Assembly: GCA_959604115.1 (NCBI GenBank)
Contig: CAUHBW010000093.1
Location: 1 to 11,036, forward strand
Reading direction: 5' to 3'
Origin: an uncultured Bilophila sp.
Lineage (GTDB): Bacteria > Desulfobacterota > Desulfovibrionia > Desulfovibrionales > Desulfovibrionaceae
DNA: 11,036 nucleotides
The position numbers and the translations under genes were made by a program. Shown here piece after piece: positions 1 to 6,495 of this stretch. The first letter of the stretch is position 1. Every line of letters starts with the position of its first letter. The notes under the pieces were generated by a model, which saw nothing but the letters and a program-made list of their open reading frames with translations, did no database searches and was not told the DNA's origin.

Positions 1-37
1 ATGTGTTTTATCGTAATTTGGTGGGGGGGTTGGGGTT

Positions 38-63
38 TGGTAAACTTTCTTGAGAAAGTTACC
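38..63 (-). terminator. Hairpin downstream of the flavin-reductase gene
   Basis: A short inverted repeat (AACTTTC / GAAAGTT with a 4-nt loop at 43-60) has partly pairing GGTA/TACC flanks. It lies just past the stop codon of the minus-strand gene ending at 84. Read on the minus strand it is followed by a C-rich stretch rather than a U-tract, so it is not a classic intrinsic terminator. Its TCT-NN-AGA apex, with G-rich and C-rich outer flanks, resembles the two larger hairpins at 5292-5347 and 5595-5650. Confidence 0.45.
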
Positions 64-83
64 CTCTCCCCTCCCACGCATGT

Positions 84-671
84 TTACCCCAACACCGCGG
101 AATGCGTCAGAGCGTGGCCGGCGGAGAAGGCGCGGGCTTCAAAGGTGCCGATGCCCCAGTACTCCTGCACGACGGGGGCGAAGAGAAGGGGATCGATGAG
201 TGAGGGATCGGGCAGACCGTCTTCACGCATGCAGGCGGAGTCGATTTTCACGTCCATGATTTCGCCGATGAACTGCGTGTGCGAGCCGAGATCGACCGTC
301 TGGGACAGGGTCAGTTCGACGATGAGGGGACACTCGGCGATGCATGGGGCGTCCACGTGCTCGGCGGGAATGGGCGTCAGGTTCAGGGCGGTGAACTTGT
401 CGCTGTCGCGTCCGGAGTGCATGCCCGCGAAATCGGACTGGGCCGCGAGCTTGCGCGAGGGAATATTGATGGTGAAGGACTTGCGCTCAAGGATGGCGTC
501 GTAGGTCCAGCGGCTTTTGCGGATGGAAACGGCGATGCTCGGCGGCTGGGAGGCGCAGATGCCCCCCCACGCGGCGGCCATGATGTTGGGACGGCCCGTA
601 TGATCGTACGTGCCCACGAGAAACAGCGGAGTCGGCAGAATAAACGGCTTTGCGCCCAGAGACTGGAACAT
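84..671 (-). CDS. Flavin reductase-like / flavoredoxin-type FMN-binding protein
   Basis: The product is a 195-aa cytoplasmic protein of the flavin reductase-like (split-barrel FMN-binding) family, the usual length for Desulfovibrio flavoredoxins. Sequence support is the N-terminal LPTPLFLVGTYD followed by GRPNIMAAAWGG, then the SIAVSIRKSRWTYDAI stretch and the KSFTINIP strand, a pattern typical of this fold. Such proteins bind FMN and shuttle electrons or reduce free flavin; flavoredoxin has been linked to thiosulfate and sulfite metabolism in sulfate reducers. The substrate cannot be read from sequence. The ATG at 671 has a GAGG motif about 8 nt upstream. The gene stands alone and is divergent from the tRNA-Leu. 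Family assignment is solid; the flavoredoxin role is inferred. Confidence 0.85.
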   Translation of the reverse strand: MFQSLGAKPFILPTPLFLVGTYDHTGRPNIMAAAWGGICASQPPSIAVSIRKSRWTYDAILERKSFTINIPSRKLAAQSDFAGMHSGRDSDKFTALNLTPIPAEHVDAPCIAECPLIVELTLSQTVDLGSHTQFIGEIMDVKIDSACMREDGLPDPSLIDPLLFAPVVQEYWGIGTFEARAFSAGHALTHSAVLG

Positions 672-700
672 GCGATTGCCTCATACATGTTGAAAAGGGG

Positions 701-726
701 TGACAGGAAACGCGTTCGTTGTGTCA
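701..726. promoter_or_regulatory. Dyad in the upstream region of the flavin-reductase gene
   Basis: TGACA (701-705) and TGTCA (722-726) form an inverted repeat. They enclose the palindrome AACGCGTT (709-716), almost on the same centre. The dyad lies 30-55 nt upstream of the flavin-reductase ATG. It could be an operator, but no clear -10/-35 pair for that gene was found nearby. Confidence 0.25.
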
Positions 727-798
727 GAGAATGCAACGCCGCGCAAGGGCGTTGGAGGGGGCGGGGCGTTCCGGGCGGGGCGGAGAGGCATTCCCCGC

Positions 799-827
799 TT
801 GACCCCGGAAAGAGCTTGTGGCATAAG
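799..827 (+). promoter_or_regulatory. Sigma70-type promoter of tRNA-Leu
   Basis: A -35 TTGACC (799-804) and a -10 CATAAG (822-827) are separated by 17 bp. Transcription would start near 834, a few bases before the mature tRNA 5' end at 841. Confidence 0.55.
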
Positions 828-840
828 ACGGATTCAACAC

Positions 841-927
841 GCCGGGATGGTGGAATTGGTAGACGCAGCGGACTCAAAATCCGCCGGTGGCAACACCTTG
901 CGAGTTCAAGTCTCGCTCCCGGTACCA
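841..927 (+). tRNA. tRNA-Leu (anticodon CAA)
   Basis: The acceptor arm GCCGGGA pairs with TCCCGGT, with a terminal G-U pair, followed by discriminator A and an encoded CCA (925-927). The anticodon stem GCGGA/TCCGC encloses the loop CTCAAAA, giving anticodon CAA, which reads UUG codons. The TGGTAGACGC D-loop, the long variable arm and the GTTCAAGTC T-loop are typical of class II leucine tRNAs. At 87 nt it has the usual length. It stands alone, with its own promoter upstream and a terminator downstream. Confidence 0.95.
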
Positions 928-938
928 GAATGGAATGA

Positions 939-969
939 GGCGGTTACGAAGAACGTAGCCGCCTTTTTT
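939..969 (+). terminator. Rho-independent terminator of tRNA-Leu
   Basis: A 9-bp stem GGCGGTTAC / GTAGCCGCC (939-947 / 955-963, one G-U pair) with a 7-nt loop is followed directly by TTTTTT (964-969). It lies 12 nt after the tRNA CCA end. On the opposite strand there is no U-tract, so it serves the plus strand. Confidence 0.88.
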
Positions 970-997
970 CGTGTTTTTGCGTTGGTTGGAACGTCTC

Positions 998-1918
998 TTA
1001 TTTTTTGTTGTGGGGGCTTGCCGCGTAGTAGTCACCGAACGATGCGTAGCAGATGCCGCCGATGACGAGGACGCCCCCGATCATCTGGGGGAACGTCATG
1101 GATTCACCGAGCAGGAGAGCGGCTTCGAGGCTCGCGAACAGGGGGATGCTGTTGTAGATGATGCCCGCCCGGACCATGCCGATGCGTTCCACCGAAAGAT
1201 TCCACGACAGGAAGGAAACGACGGACGCGCCGACGCCGATGTAGACGAGGGCGCTCAGGATGCCCCAGTCCATGTGCCCCGGCCCGTGCACGGCGGTTTG
1301 CCAGAGCATCGGGGGAAGCAGACCGAGCACACCGATGCCGATGACCAGCGTGAGGAAGGCGGTCTGGGGGAAGCCTTTGGGCCGGTAGCGGAGCATGAGG
1401 CTGTATACGGCGAACAGGCACACGGAGGTCATCATCCAGAGGTCGCCTTCCGCGAACCGAAGTCCGAGCAGGACGTCGAGGCTGCCGCGCGAGACGAGCA
1501 CGACGACGCCGAGAAAGGCCCCGCACAGGCCGATGAGCTGGAATCGCGAAAGCCGTTCGCGGAGGAACAGGCGCGCGATGACGGCCATGACCAGAGGCGA
1601 GGTCGTGGCGAGCAGCGACATGTTGGTCGCGTCGGTCGTGTGCCCCGCCTGATAGATGAAGGTGTTGAAGGCCGAGATGCCGAACAGGGCCATGAGAATG
1701 ATCGCGCCCCAGTGCCCCTTGGCCAGAGGCAGAGAACGCAGGAGGCTGCGGGCGGAGAAGGGCAGGATGGCGACGAAGGCGATGATCCAGCGCCAGAAGG
1801 CTATCTCGACGGGAGAAAGCGCGTCCGCAAGGCCGCGGGCCACGACGAAGTTGCCGCTCCAGACCACGGTGGCGAGCAGGGCGAGAAGGTATCCCATGAC
1901 GGTGCGGGAAGGCTGCAT
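998..1918 (-). CDS. DMT-superfamily EamA transporter
   Basis: The product is a 306-aa inner-membrane protein with about ten hydrophobic segments arranged as two EamA repeats (roughly residues 9-140 and 155-290). The first repeat opens with GYLLALLATVVWSGNFVVARG, the typical EamA start. It also has the SLLATTSPLVMAVIARLFLRERLS motif, in which the acidic residue at the end of TM4 is conserved; the second repeat has the equivalent SLEAALLLGESMT. Family members export amino acids or other metabolites, and the substrate here cannot be inferred. No good ribosome-binding site precedes the ATG at 1918; an ATG at 1897 is an alternative but has none either. A plausible promoter lies at 1970-1998. The gene is convergent with the tRNA. 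Confidence 0.88.
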   Translation of the reverse strand: MQPSRTVMGYLLALLATVVWSGNFVVARGLADALSPVEIAFWRWIIAFVAILPFSARSLLRSLPLAKGHWGAIILMALFGISAFNTFIYQAGHTTDATNMSLLATTSPLVMAVIARLFLRERLSRFQLIGLCGAFLGVVVLVSRGSLDVLLGLRFAEGDLWMMTSVCLFAVYSLMLRYRPKGFPQTAFLTLVIGIGVLGLLPPMLWQTAVHGPGHMDWGILSALVYIGVGASVVSFLSWNLSVERIGMVRAGIIYNSIPLFASLEAALLLGESMTFPQMIGGVLVIGGICYASFGDYYAASPHNKK

Positions 1919-1969
1919 AGGCGGACTCGGTTGTTGGCGGCTCGACGAGCCGGGTTTTGAAGGTGAAAG

Positions 1970-1998
1970 ACCCTAACTCCCGCGTTCCGGATCGTCAA
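1970..1998 (-). promoter_or_regulatory. Putative sigma70 promoter of the EamA transporter gene
   Basis: On the minus strand, TTGACG (1998-1993) and TAGGGT (1975-1970) are 17 bp apart. This gives a transcript with a leader of about 45 nt. The leader contains the tight inverted repeat CGGCTCG-A-CGAGCCG (1938-1952). The -10 is a weak match. Confidence 0.4.
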
Positions 1999-2001
1999 TG
2001 C

Positions 2002-2136
2002 GGCGGTCCGAACCGCCCTTGCCGCAAGTTGCGGCGGTGCGCCGGGGCGGCCTTTTTCCGCGCGCGAACAGGGGCGGCGGTGCGCGTGAACATCGGGCTT
2101 CCCTCACATGCGGGAACCGGCGGATCGCCGTGGTTC
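2002..2136. other. Hairpin-rich divergent intergenic region
   Basis: The 285-nt gap between the divergent transporter (1918) and phosphoesterase (2204) starts holds no gene. It contains several short GC-rich inverted repeats: GGCGGT/ACCGCC (2002-2017), GCCGCAA/TTGCGGC (2021-2035), and a composite GAACC-GGCG / CGCC-GGTTC hairpin (2114-2136). A 12-nt direct repeat GCGGCGGTGCGC occurs at 2031 and 2074, 43 bp apart. Base composition alone may account for some of these. Confidence 0.4.
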
Positions 2137-2143
2137 TAACGGT

Positions 2144-2172
2144 TTGCGCGCGCGGACGGAACAGGCTAGGAT
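2144..2172 (+). promoter_or_regulatory. Weak putative promoter of the phosphoesterase gene
   Basis: TTGCGC (2144-2149) and TAGGAT (2167-2172) are 17 bp apart, a moderate match to the sigma70 consensus. The -10 lies inside the palindrome AGGCTA-GGA-TAGCCT (2163-2177), which is followed by TTTTTTT (2182-2188). Confidence 0.3.
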
Positions 2173-2203
2173 AGCCTCATCTTTTTTTGGAGAAAATATC
2201 CCT

Positions 2204-2755
2204 ATGCGTCTGCTTATTGCTTCCGATCTGCACGGTTCCCCGGAATCCGCCGCCTTCCTGCGGCGGCGCTGCGAGGAACTGTCCCCCGACATGTTCGTCA
2301 TGCTGGGCGACTATCTGTATCACGGCCCCCGCAACCCTCTGCCTTCCAGCTACGGCCCGCCGAGCGTGGTCAGCGCCATGACGGGCATTGAAACGCCCAT
2401 CGTGGCCGTGCGCGGCAACTGCGACGCCGAGGTGGATCTTATGCTGCTGCCCTTCGCGGTGGAGGACAGTGCCGTGATCGCGGCGGACGGGCTGCGGATC
2501 GTGGCCCAGCACGGACATCATCTTCCCGGCTGCCCTCCGATTCCCGGCGTGCGTCCAGGCGACGTGGTGCTGAGCGGGCATACCCACATCCCGCGCGGCG
2601 AAACCGTCGACGGCGTCCATTTCTGGAATCCCGGCAGCCCCACGTTGCCCAAAGGGGGATTCCCGGCCTCCTACGGCGTGTTCGAGAACGGAACGTTCCG
2701 CGTCTTCGCGCTGGACGGACGGCTCGTTCTTGAGCACCGGCCCCAGAACGCCTGA
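2204..2755 (+). CDS. YfcE-like metallophosphoesterase
   Basis: The product is a 183-aa cytoplasmic calcineurin-like phosphodiesterase, nearly the same length as E. coli YfcE (184 aa). All metal-binding blocks are present in order: DLHG near residue 8, GDYLYHG near 38, GNCD near 81, the HGHH block near 107, and GHTHIP near 130. YfcE-type enzymes are Mn-dependent and hydrolyse phosphodiester model substrates; the physiological substrate is not established. The start at 2204 gives MRLLIASDLHG, the standard family N-terminus. A GGAG motif lies 11 nt upstream, which is slightly long spacing. The frame stays open upstream to 2108, but that part has no family similarity. The gene is followed by the hairpin-rich gap before the MATE gene. 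Confidence 0.92.
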   Translation: MRLLIASDLHGSPESAAFLRRRCEELSPDMFVMLGDYLYHGPRNPLPSSYGPPSVVSAMTGIETPIVAVRGNCDAEVDLMLLPFAVEDSAVIAADGLRIVAQHGHHLPGCPPIPGVRPGDVVLSGHTHIPRGETVDGVHFWNPGSPTLPKGGFPASYGVFENGTFRVFALDGRLVLEHRPQNA

Positions 2756-3034
2756 CCCGCGACGGCGGAAATGTTCGCCGTCGAACTTCTTCGACGCAAG
2801 CTCCCGTCCTTGCGGGAGCTCCGCGTCAAGCCCCTTCTCGGCCCGCTTTCATTGACGATTTCGGGCCGATCTTTCCGCTTGCTTTTGCGGAAAGGATGCT
2901 TCAAAGATACCGCGTCGTCCCTGTTCAGGGCAACCCTCAATTCCCCCTCCGTGTTTTTCTTTTTCCTTCCGTTTTTTTCGAAAAACGGAACGGTCGTGGT
3001 GTTCTTTTTTTCGTTTCAGACAAGGCAGGTCCAC
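2756..3034 (+). other. Densely structured intergenic leader before the MATE gene
   Basis: No gene is seen in these 279 nt. The stretch contains consecutive perfect inverted repeats: CGACGGCG/CGCCGTCG (2760-2783), CGTCGAA/TTCGACG (2779-2796), AGCTCCCG/CGGGAGCT (2799-2820), CGGCCCG/CGGGCCG (2839-2868), CTTTCCGC/GCGGAAAG (2871-2894), CCCTG/CAGGG (2919-2930) and TTCCGTTTTT/AAAAACGGAA with a TTCG loop (2967-2990). A T-tract follows at 3004-3011. The first two stems share bases and exclude each other. GACGC (2793-2797) can also pair with GCGTC (2823-2827), competing with the second stem. The pattern fits a cis-regulatory leader or stacked terminators, but no known riboswitch class was recognised. 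Confidence 0.5.
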
Positions 3035-4396
3035 ATGAGCGAAACCCGCGCCACCCTTTTGTTGAGGACAGAACCCATCGGGAAACTGCTCCTCCGGTAT
3101 TCCATGCCCGCCATCGCCGCGATGGTGGTCTTTTCCCTGTACAACATCATCGACAGCATTTTCATCGGGCACGGGGTCGGGCCTCTGGCGATTTCCGGTC
3201 TGGCGATCACCTTTCCGGTCATGAACCTGACCTTCGCCCTCGTGATGCTCGTCGGCGTCGGCGGAGCCTCCATCAGTTCCATCCGTCTGGGCCAGCAGGA
3301 TACCGAGGGCGCGACGCTCGTGCTCGGCAACGTGCTGCTGCTCGGGCTCATCAACGGTGTGGGCTTCGGTTTCCTGTCGCAGTTCGTCCTTGATCCTGTG
3401 CTCGTGGCCTTCGGAGCCAGCGAGCATACCTTGCCGTACGCGCGCGACTTCATGCGGATCCTGCTGTTCGGCCTGCCGATCACCTGTACGATGTTCGGCC
3501 TGAACCACATCATGCGCGCCACCGGCTATCCTCAGAAAGCCATGCTTTCCGCCATACTGACCGTGGGCGTGAACATCGTTCTCGCGCCGTTCTTCATCTT
3601 CGTTTTGCATTGGGGCATCCGGGGCGCGGCCGTCGCCACGGTTTTGTCACAATTCGTCGGTATGCTGTGGGTGCTGAGCCACTTCCGCAGCCCGCGCAGC
3701 AACGTCCATTTCCGTCCGGGCACCTTCCGCCTGCGCCGGGACATCGTGATGAGCATTTTTTCCATAGGGATGTCGCCGTTCCTGCTGAACGTGTGCGCGT
3801 GCCTCGTGGTGGTGCTCATCAACACCGGACTGAAGACGTACGGCGGCGACATGGCCATCGGCGCGTTCGGCATCGTCAACCGCGTGCTCATCGTGTTCGT
3901 GATGGTGGTCATGGGGCTCACGCAGGGGATGCAGCCCATCGTGGGCTACAACTACGGCGCGCAACAGTTCGGGCGGGTCAGGCAGACCCTGAAGTACGGC
4001 GTCATCGCGGGCGGCCTGTTCACGACCGCCGGGTTTCTTGGAGGGCAGTTCGTCCCCGAAATCATTTCCCGGCTGTTCACGAACGATCAGCCGCTGATCG
4101 ACATTGCGGTGGAAGGCATGCGCCTGTCCACGCTGGTGTTCCCTCTGGTGGGAATCCAGATCGTGATCGGCAACTTCTTCCAGTCCATCGGCAGGGCCAA
4201 GCTGTCCATCTTCCTTTCGCTCACTCGGCAGCTGCTGTTTCTCGCGCCCTGCCTGCTGATTCTGCCGCATTTCTGCGGACTGAACGGCATCTGGCTCAGC
4301 CTGCCCATGTCCGACACCCTGTCGTTTTTGACGACGATGGGCGTGCTGTACATGTTTTTCCGGGAAATGCGCCACGCCCATCACAAGGACGCCTGA
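3035..4396 (+). CDS. MATE-family efflux transporter
   Basis: The product is a 453-aa inner-membrane protein of normal length for the MATE family, with about twelve hydrophobic segments. Diagnostic stretches are PAIAAMVVFSLYNIIDSIFIG in TM1, the GVGGASISSIRLGQQD loop, MRATGYPQKAM, and GMQPIVGYNYGAQQFGRVRQ at the start of the C-terminal half. The last of these is typical of the MepA-like branch. Such proteins expel cationic drugs or metabolites using Na+ or H+ gradients; the substrate is unknown. The start at 3035 is chosen because family similarity begins with the short SETRATLLLRTEPIGKLLL lead-in and an AGGT motif lies 5 nt upstream. The frame is open back to 2771, but that segment has no MATE character. 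Confidence 0.92.
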   Translation: MSETRATLLLRTEPIGKLLLRYSMPAIAAMVVFSLYNIIDSIFIGHGVGPLAISGLAITFPVMNLTFALVMLVGVGGASISSIRLGQQDTEGATLVLGNVLLLGLINGVGFGFLSQFVLDPVLVAFGASEHTLPYARDFMRILLFGLPITCTMFGLNHIMRATGYPQKAMLSAILTVGVNIVLAPFFIFVLHWGIRGAAVATVLSQFVGMLWVLSHFRSPRSNVHFRPGTFRLRRDIVMSIFSIGMSPFLLNVCACLVVVLINTGLKTYGGDMAIGAFGIVNRVLIVFVMVVMGLTQGMQPIVGYNYGAQQFGRVRQTLKYGVIAGGLFTTAGFLGGQFVPEIISRLFTNDQPLIDIAVEGMRLSTLVFPLVGIQIVIGNFFQSIGRAKLSIFLSLTRQLLFLAPCLLILPHFCGLNGIWLSLPMSDTLSFLTTMGVLYMFFREMRHAHHKDA

Positions 4397-4493
4397 CGGA
4401 TTCTCATCAGCTGGCGGAATCGGTCCGTTCTGGTATCCTTGAGGCAAGAGGGCGCAGGCTTCCCTCACCCCATTCGCATTCAAGGAGTTTCCC

Positions 4494-5276
4494 ATGAAGG
4501 ATCTTTTCAATCAGATAGGCAGTGGTCTCGGCGGCCTCGGCGACAAGATCAACGGCGCGCTCGGCGGTCAGCAGCAGTCGGCGTCCGGGCAGGGCGGCGG
4601 CCTCGGCAGCGCGCTCGGGGACGTGGTCAAGTCCGCCGGCGGCCTTGGCGGCCTGCTGGGTTCGGCGGCGCTCGGCGGCCTGCTCGGCACGTTGCTTTCG
4701 GGCAAGACCGCCCGCAAGGTGGCGCAGGGCGCGCTGATGGTCGGCGGCACGGCGGCGGCCGGGGCTCTGGCGTGGAAATTTTATCAAAAGTGGTCTGGCA
4801 ACAACGCGGCGTCCCCTTCCGCCTCACCCGCCGCGCAGCCCGCGCCTTCCGGCTGGCCCGCCGAGCTGGCTTCGCCGCAGCCGCCCGTGGCGCAGCCCGA
4901 TCAGACGGCGTTGCTGCTTCTTGAGGCGATGGTATTTGCCGCTCGCGCCGACGGGCACATCGACGAGAAGGAACAGGCCAATATCCGCAATGCCGTGGAG
5001 TCTCTGTTCCCCGGTCGGGACATGGGGCAGGTTCTGGACGGTTTTCTGAACAAGCCGCTGGACCCCGCCGCGTTGGCCGCCCGGATTTCCAACCCTGAGG
5101 AAGCCCGCGATCTGTACCGTCTGTCCGGCATGATCATCGACGTGGACCATTTCATGGAGCGCGGCTATCTCGAAGGGCTCGCCTCCGCCCTCGGCATCTC
5201 GCCCGAAGAGAAGGCCGCCCTCGACCACGAAGTTGCGGAGCTCAAGGCGAATCAGGAACGTCTGGAACAGAGGTAA
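4494..5276 (+). CDS. DUF533 / YebE-like membrane protein with a TerB-like domain
   Basis: The product is a 260-aa protein of the DUF533 (YebE) family; its function is unknown. The N-terminal ~75 residues are Gly/Ala/Ser/Leu-rich with repeated GGLGG-type units. A hydrophobic segment follows (about 75-96, ending AWKFYQKW), then a Pro/Ala-rich linker (about 104-135). The C-terminal helical TerB-like domain (about 138-255) contains the FAARADGHIDEKE motif near 148-160. The domain order matches E. coli YebE. The ATG at 4494 has an AGGAG motif 7 nt upstream, a strong start. The gene follows the MATE gene by 97 nt with no obvious terminator between, so read-through is possible. It ends at the repeat-rich convergent gap. 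Confidence 0.85.
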   Translation: MKDLFNQIGSGLGGLGDKINGALGGQQQSASGQGGGLGSALGDVVKSAGGLGGLLGSAALGGLLGTLLSGKTARKVAQGALMVGGTAAAGALAWKFYQKWSGNNAASPSASPAAQPAPSGWPAELASPQPPVAQPDQTALLLLEAMVFAARADGHIDEKEQANIRNAVESLFPGRDMGQVLDGFLNKPLDPAALAARISNPEEARDLYRLSGMIIDVDHFMERGYLEGLASALGISPEEKAALDHEVAELKANQERLEQR

Positions 5277-5291
5277 GATTGGGGGAAAGAA

Positions 5292-5394
5292 CCGGGGGAG
5301 GGGAGAGAAAACCCTTCTGGAGAAGGGCTTTTCTCTCCCCTCCCCGGACCCCCTCCACTCTCTTTCCTAAGACTTTTTTCCTTATCGAATCCCT
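5292..5394 (+). repeat. Hairpin repeat element, copy A
   Basis: A 56-nt near-perfect hairpin (arms 5292-5318 and 5321-5347, one bulge on each side, centre TCT-GG-AGA) is followed by a C-rich stretch and then AAGACTT-N4-CCTTATCGAATCCCT (5369-5394). The whole unit recurs in inverted orientation at 5548-5650. The hairpin follows the DUF533 stop codon by 15 nt and may help terminate that transcript, although no U-tract is adjacent. Confidence 0.75.
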
Positions 5395-5404
5395 GTTTGC
5401 GGTT

Positions 5405-5424
5405 TTCCCCGTTTTCATGGGGAA
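5405..5424. repeat. Small inverted repeat between the two hairpin elements
   Basis: TTCCCC (5405-5410) and GGGGAA (5419-5424) form a perfect 6-bp stem with an 8-nt loop. No U-tract follows on either strand. Confidence 0.4.
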
Positions 5425-5462
5425 GGACTCTTGTGTTGGATTTTGAAAAGCGTTTTAGAGGC

Positions 5463-5498
5463 AAGAAGCCTTCCCCGGATGGAGAAGGCTTCTTTTTT
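5463..5498 (+). terminator. Rho-independent terminator
   Basis: A perfect 11-bp stem AAGAAGCCTTC / GAAGGCTTCTT (5463-5473 / 5484-5494) overlaps a run of six T (5493-5498). It is a strong plus-strand terminator, probably for the MATE/DUF533 transcript. It sits near the middle of the interval between the two inverted repeat copies. Confidence 0.8.
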
Positions 5499-5547
5499 GA
5501 GAAAAAACAAAGTGCCGCCAGTGCAAAAAACGAGGAAGGCTTCCGAG

Positions 5548-5650
5548 AGGGATTCGATAAGGTCGGAAGTCTTGGGTAGAGGAGGGTAGGGGGTGTGGGG
5601 GAAGGGAGGAGACCCCTTTCTCCAGAAAGGGGCCTCCTCCCTTCCCCCAC
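5548..5650 (-). repeat. Hairpin repeat element, copy B (inverted)
   Basis: This copy runs on the minus strand. It has a 56-nt hairpin (arms 5650-5624 and 5621-5595, one mismatch, centre TCT-GG-AGA) followed by AAGACTT (5573-5567), four bases, and CCTTATCGAATCCCT (5562-5548). Arm length, central dinucleotide and tail match copy A. The hairpin begins 5 nt after the napH stop codon, so it may also end the nap transcript or protect its 3' end. Confidence 0.75.
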
Positions 5651-5655
5651 ATTCT

Positions 5656-6495
5656 CTACTTTCCCCTTCCGATTTCCAGCGCGGCGGGATCGCCGCCGTG
5701 GACGCGGGAGCAGGCGAGCACGCAGGCCCCGCAGTTGGTGCACTCCAGCGGCGAGGCGGAACGCGGGCTCCGGGGATCGAGTCCGAGCGGGCAGGCGGCG
5801 CGGCAGGCTTGCGCGCCGGGCTTGCAGGCGCAGCGGTCCAGCCTGCGTTGCAGATGCGGCGCGAACGGCAGACGGGCCATGAGCGACAGCAGAACGGACT
5901 GCGGGCACACCCGGCGACACCACAGACGCTTGCCGGTGACGGCCTCGGCGATAAGCACCGCCAGCACGGGCAGGAAGGGAAGGGCGAAAAAGACCACCTG
6001 CTGCGGCAGGGCGTGGACCGTTTTGTCGGACAGCGGCGCGGCGGCGGTGAGCAGCCCGAGCGACAGGCCGCCGGGCAGGGAAAGCTGGTTCAACAGCGGG
6101 ATGCCGAGCAGGGGCGCGAGGATCAGACCCACGGCGGCGACGGCGGCGCGGGAACGGAATCCGCCGGGCTTCCGGCCGTCGTTCCGGCGGAGCTTGTGGA
6201 CGAGCTCGGACAGAAGCCCGAAGGGACAGAGCCACGAGCAGAAAATCCGGCCCAGACAGAGGGCCAGCGTCAGGGCGAGCACCGCCCCGCCGACGAGCCG
6301 CCAGCCGGGAACGATGCCCGAGAGAAGCATCTGCACCGCGCCGAGGGGATCGGCGAAGGGAAGCCCGAAAAAGTCGAAGGCGAACAGGCTTCCCTTCATG
6401 CCCGTGAAGCCGCTCCGGTTGAGCCACGGCAACGCTGCGAACAGGAGCAGGACCGCCGCCTGTACGGACCTTCGGAGACGAAAGAGGCGGTTCAT
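5656..6495 (-). CDS. napH: NapH-like membrane iron-sulfur protein
   Basis: The product is a 279-aa inner-membrane ferredoxin of the NapH family, thought to pass electrons from quinol to the periplasmic nitrate reductase system together with NapG. Hydrophobic segments lie near residues 10-25, 66-85, 115-138 and 165-186. Both family C-x3-C-P motifs are present: C86-x3-C90-P after one membrane segment and C193-x3-C197-P after another. The C-terminus carries an incomplete-looking cluster site (C222, C224, C231, C235-P) and a regular C-x2-C-x2-C-x3-C site (252-262). The start ATG overlaps the napG stop in an ATGA and has AGGAGG just upstream, which rules out the longer frame open to 6579. It is the last gene of the operon. 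Confidence 0.92.
   Translation of the reverse strand: MNRLFRLRRSVQAAVLLLFAALPWLNRSGFTGMKGSLFAFDFFGLPFADPLGAVQMLLSGIVPGWRLVGGAVLALTLALCLGRIFCSWLCPFGLLSELVHKLRRNDGRKPGGFRSRAAVAAVGLILAPLLGIPLLNQLSLPGGLSLGLLTAAAPLSDKTVHALPQQVVFFALPFLPVLAVLIAEAVTGKRLWCRRVCPQSVLLSLMARLPFAPHLQRRLDRCACKPGAQACRAACPLGLDPRSPRSASPLECTNCGACVLACSRVHGGDPAALEIGRGK

Noticed and set aside
971..1960. Plus-strand open frame (329 codons) antisense to the EamA transporter
   Set aside because: Its translation is dominated by Asp, Glu, Arg, Gly and His, typical of the complement of a hydrophobic membrane-protein gene, and it shows no family motif.
2771..3034. Upstream in-frame extension of the MATE gene
   Set aside because: The frame lacks stops but encodes a non-conserved segment across the stem-loop region. 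MATE similarity starts at the ATG at 3035.
5292..5650. CRISPR array or transposon ends
   Set aside because: There are only two inverted copies, no regular spacers, no transposase gene between or near them, and no target-site duplication.
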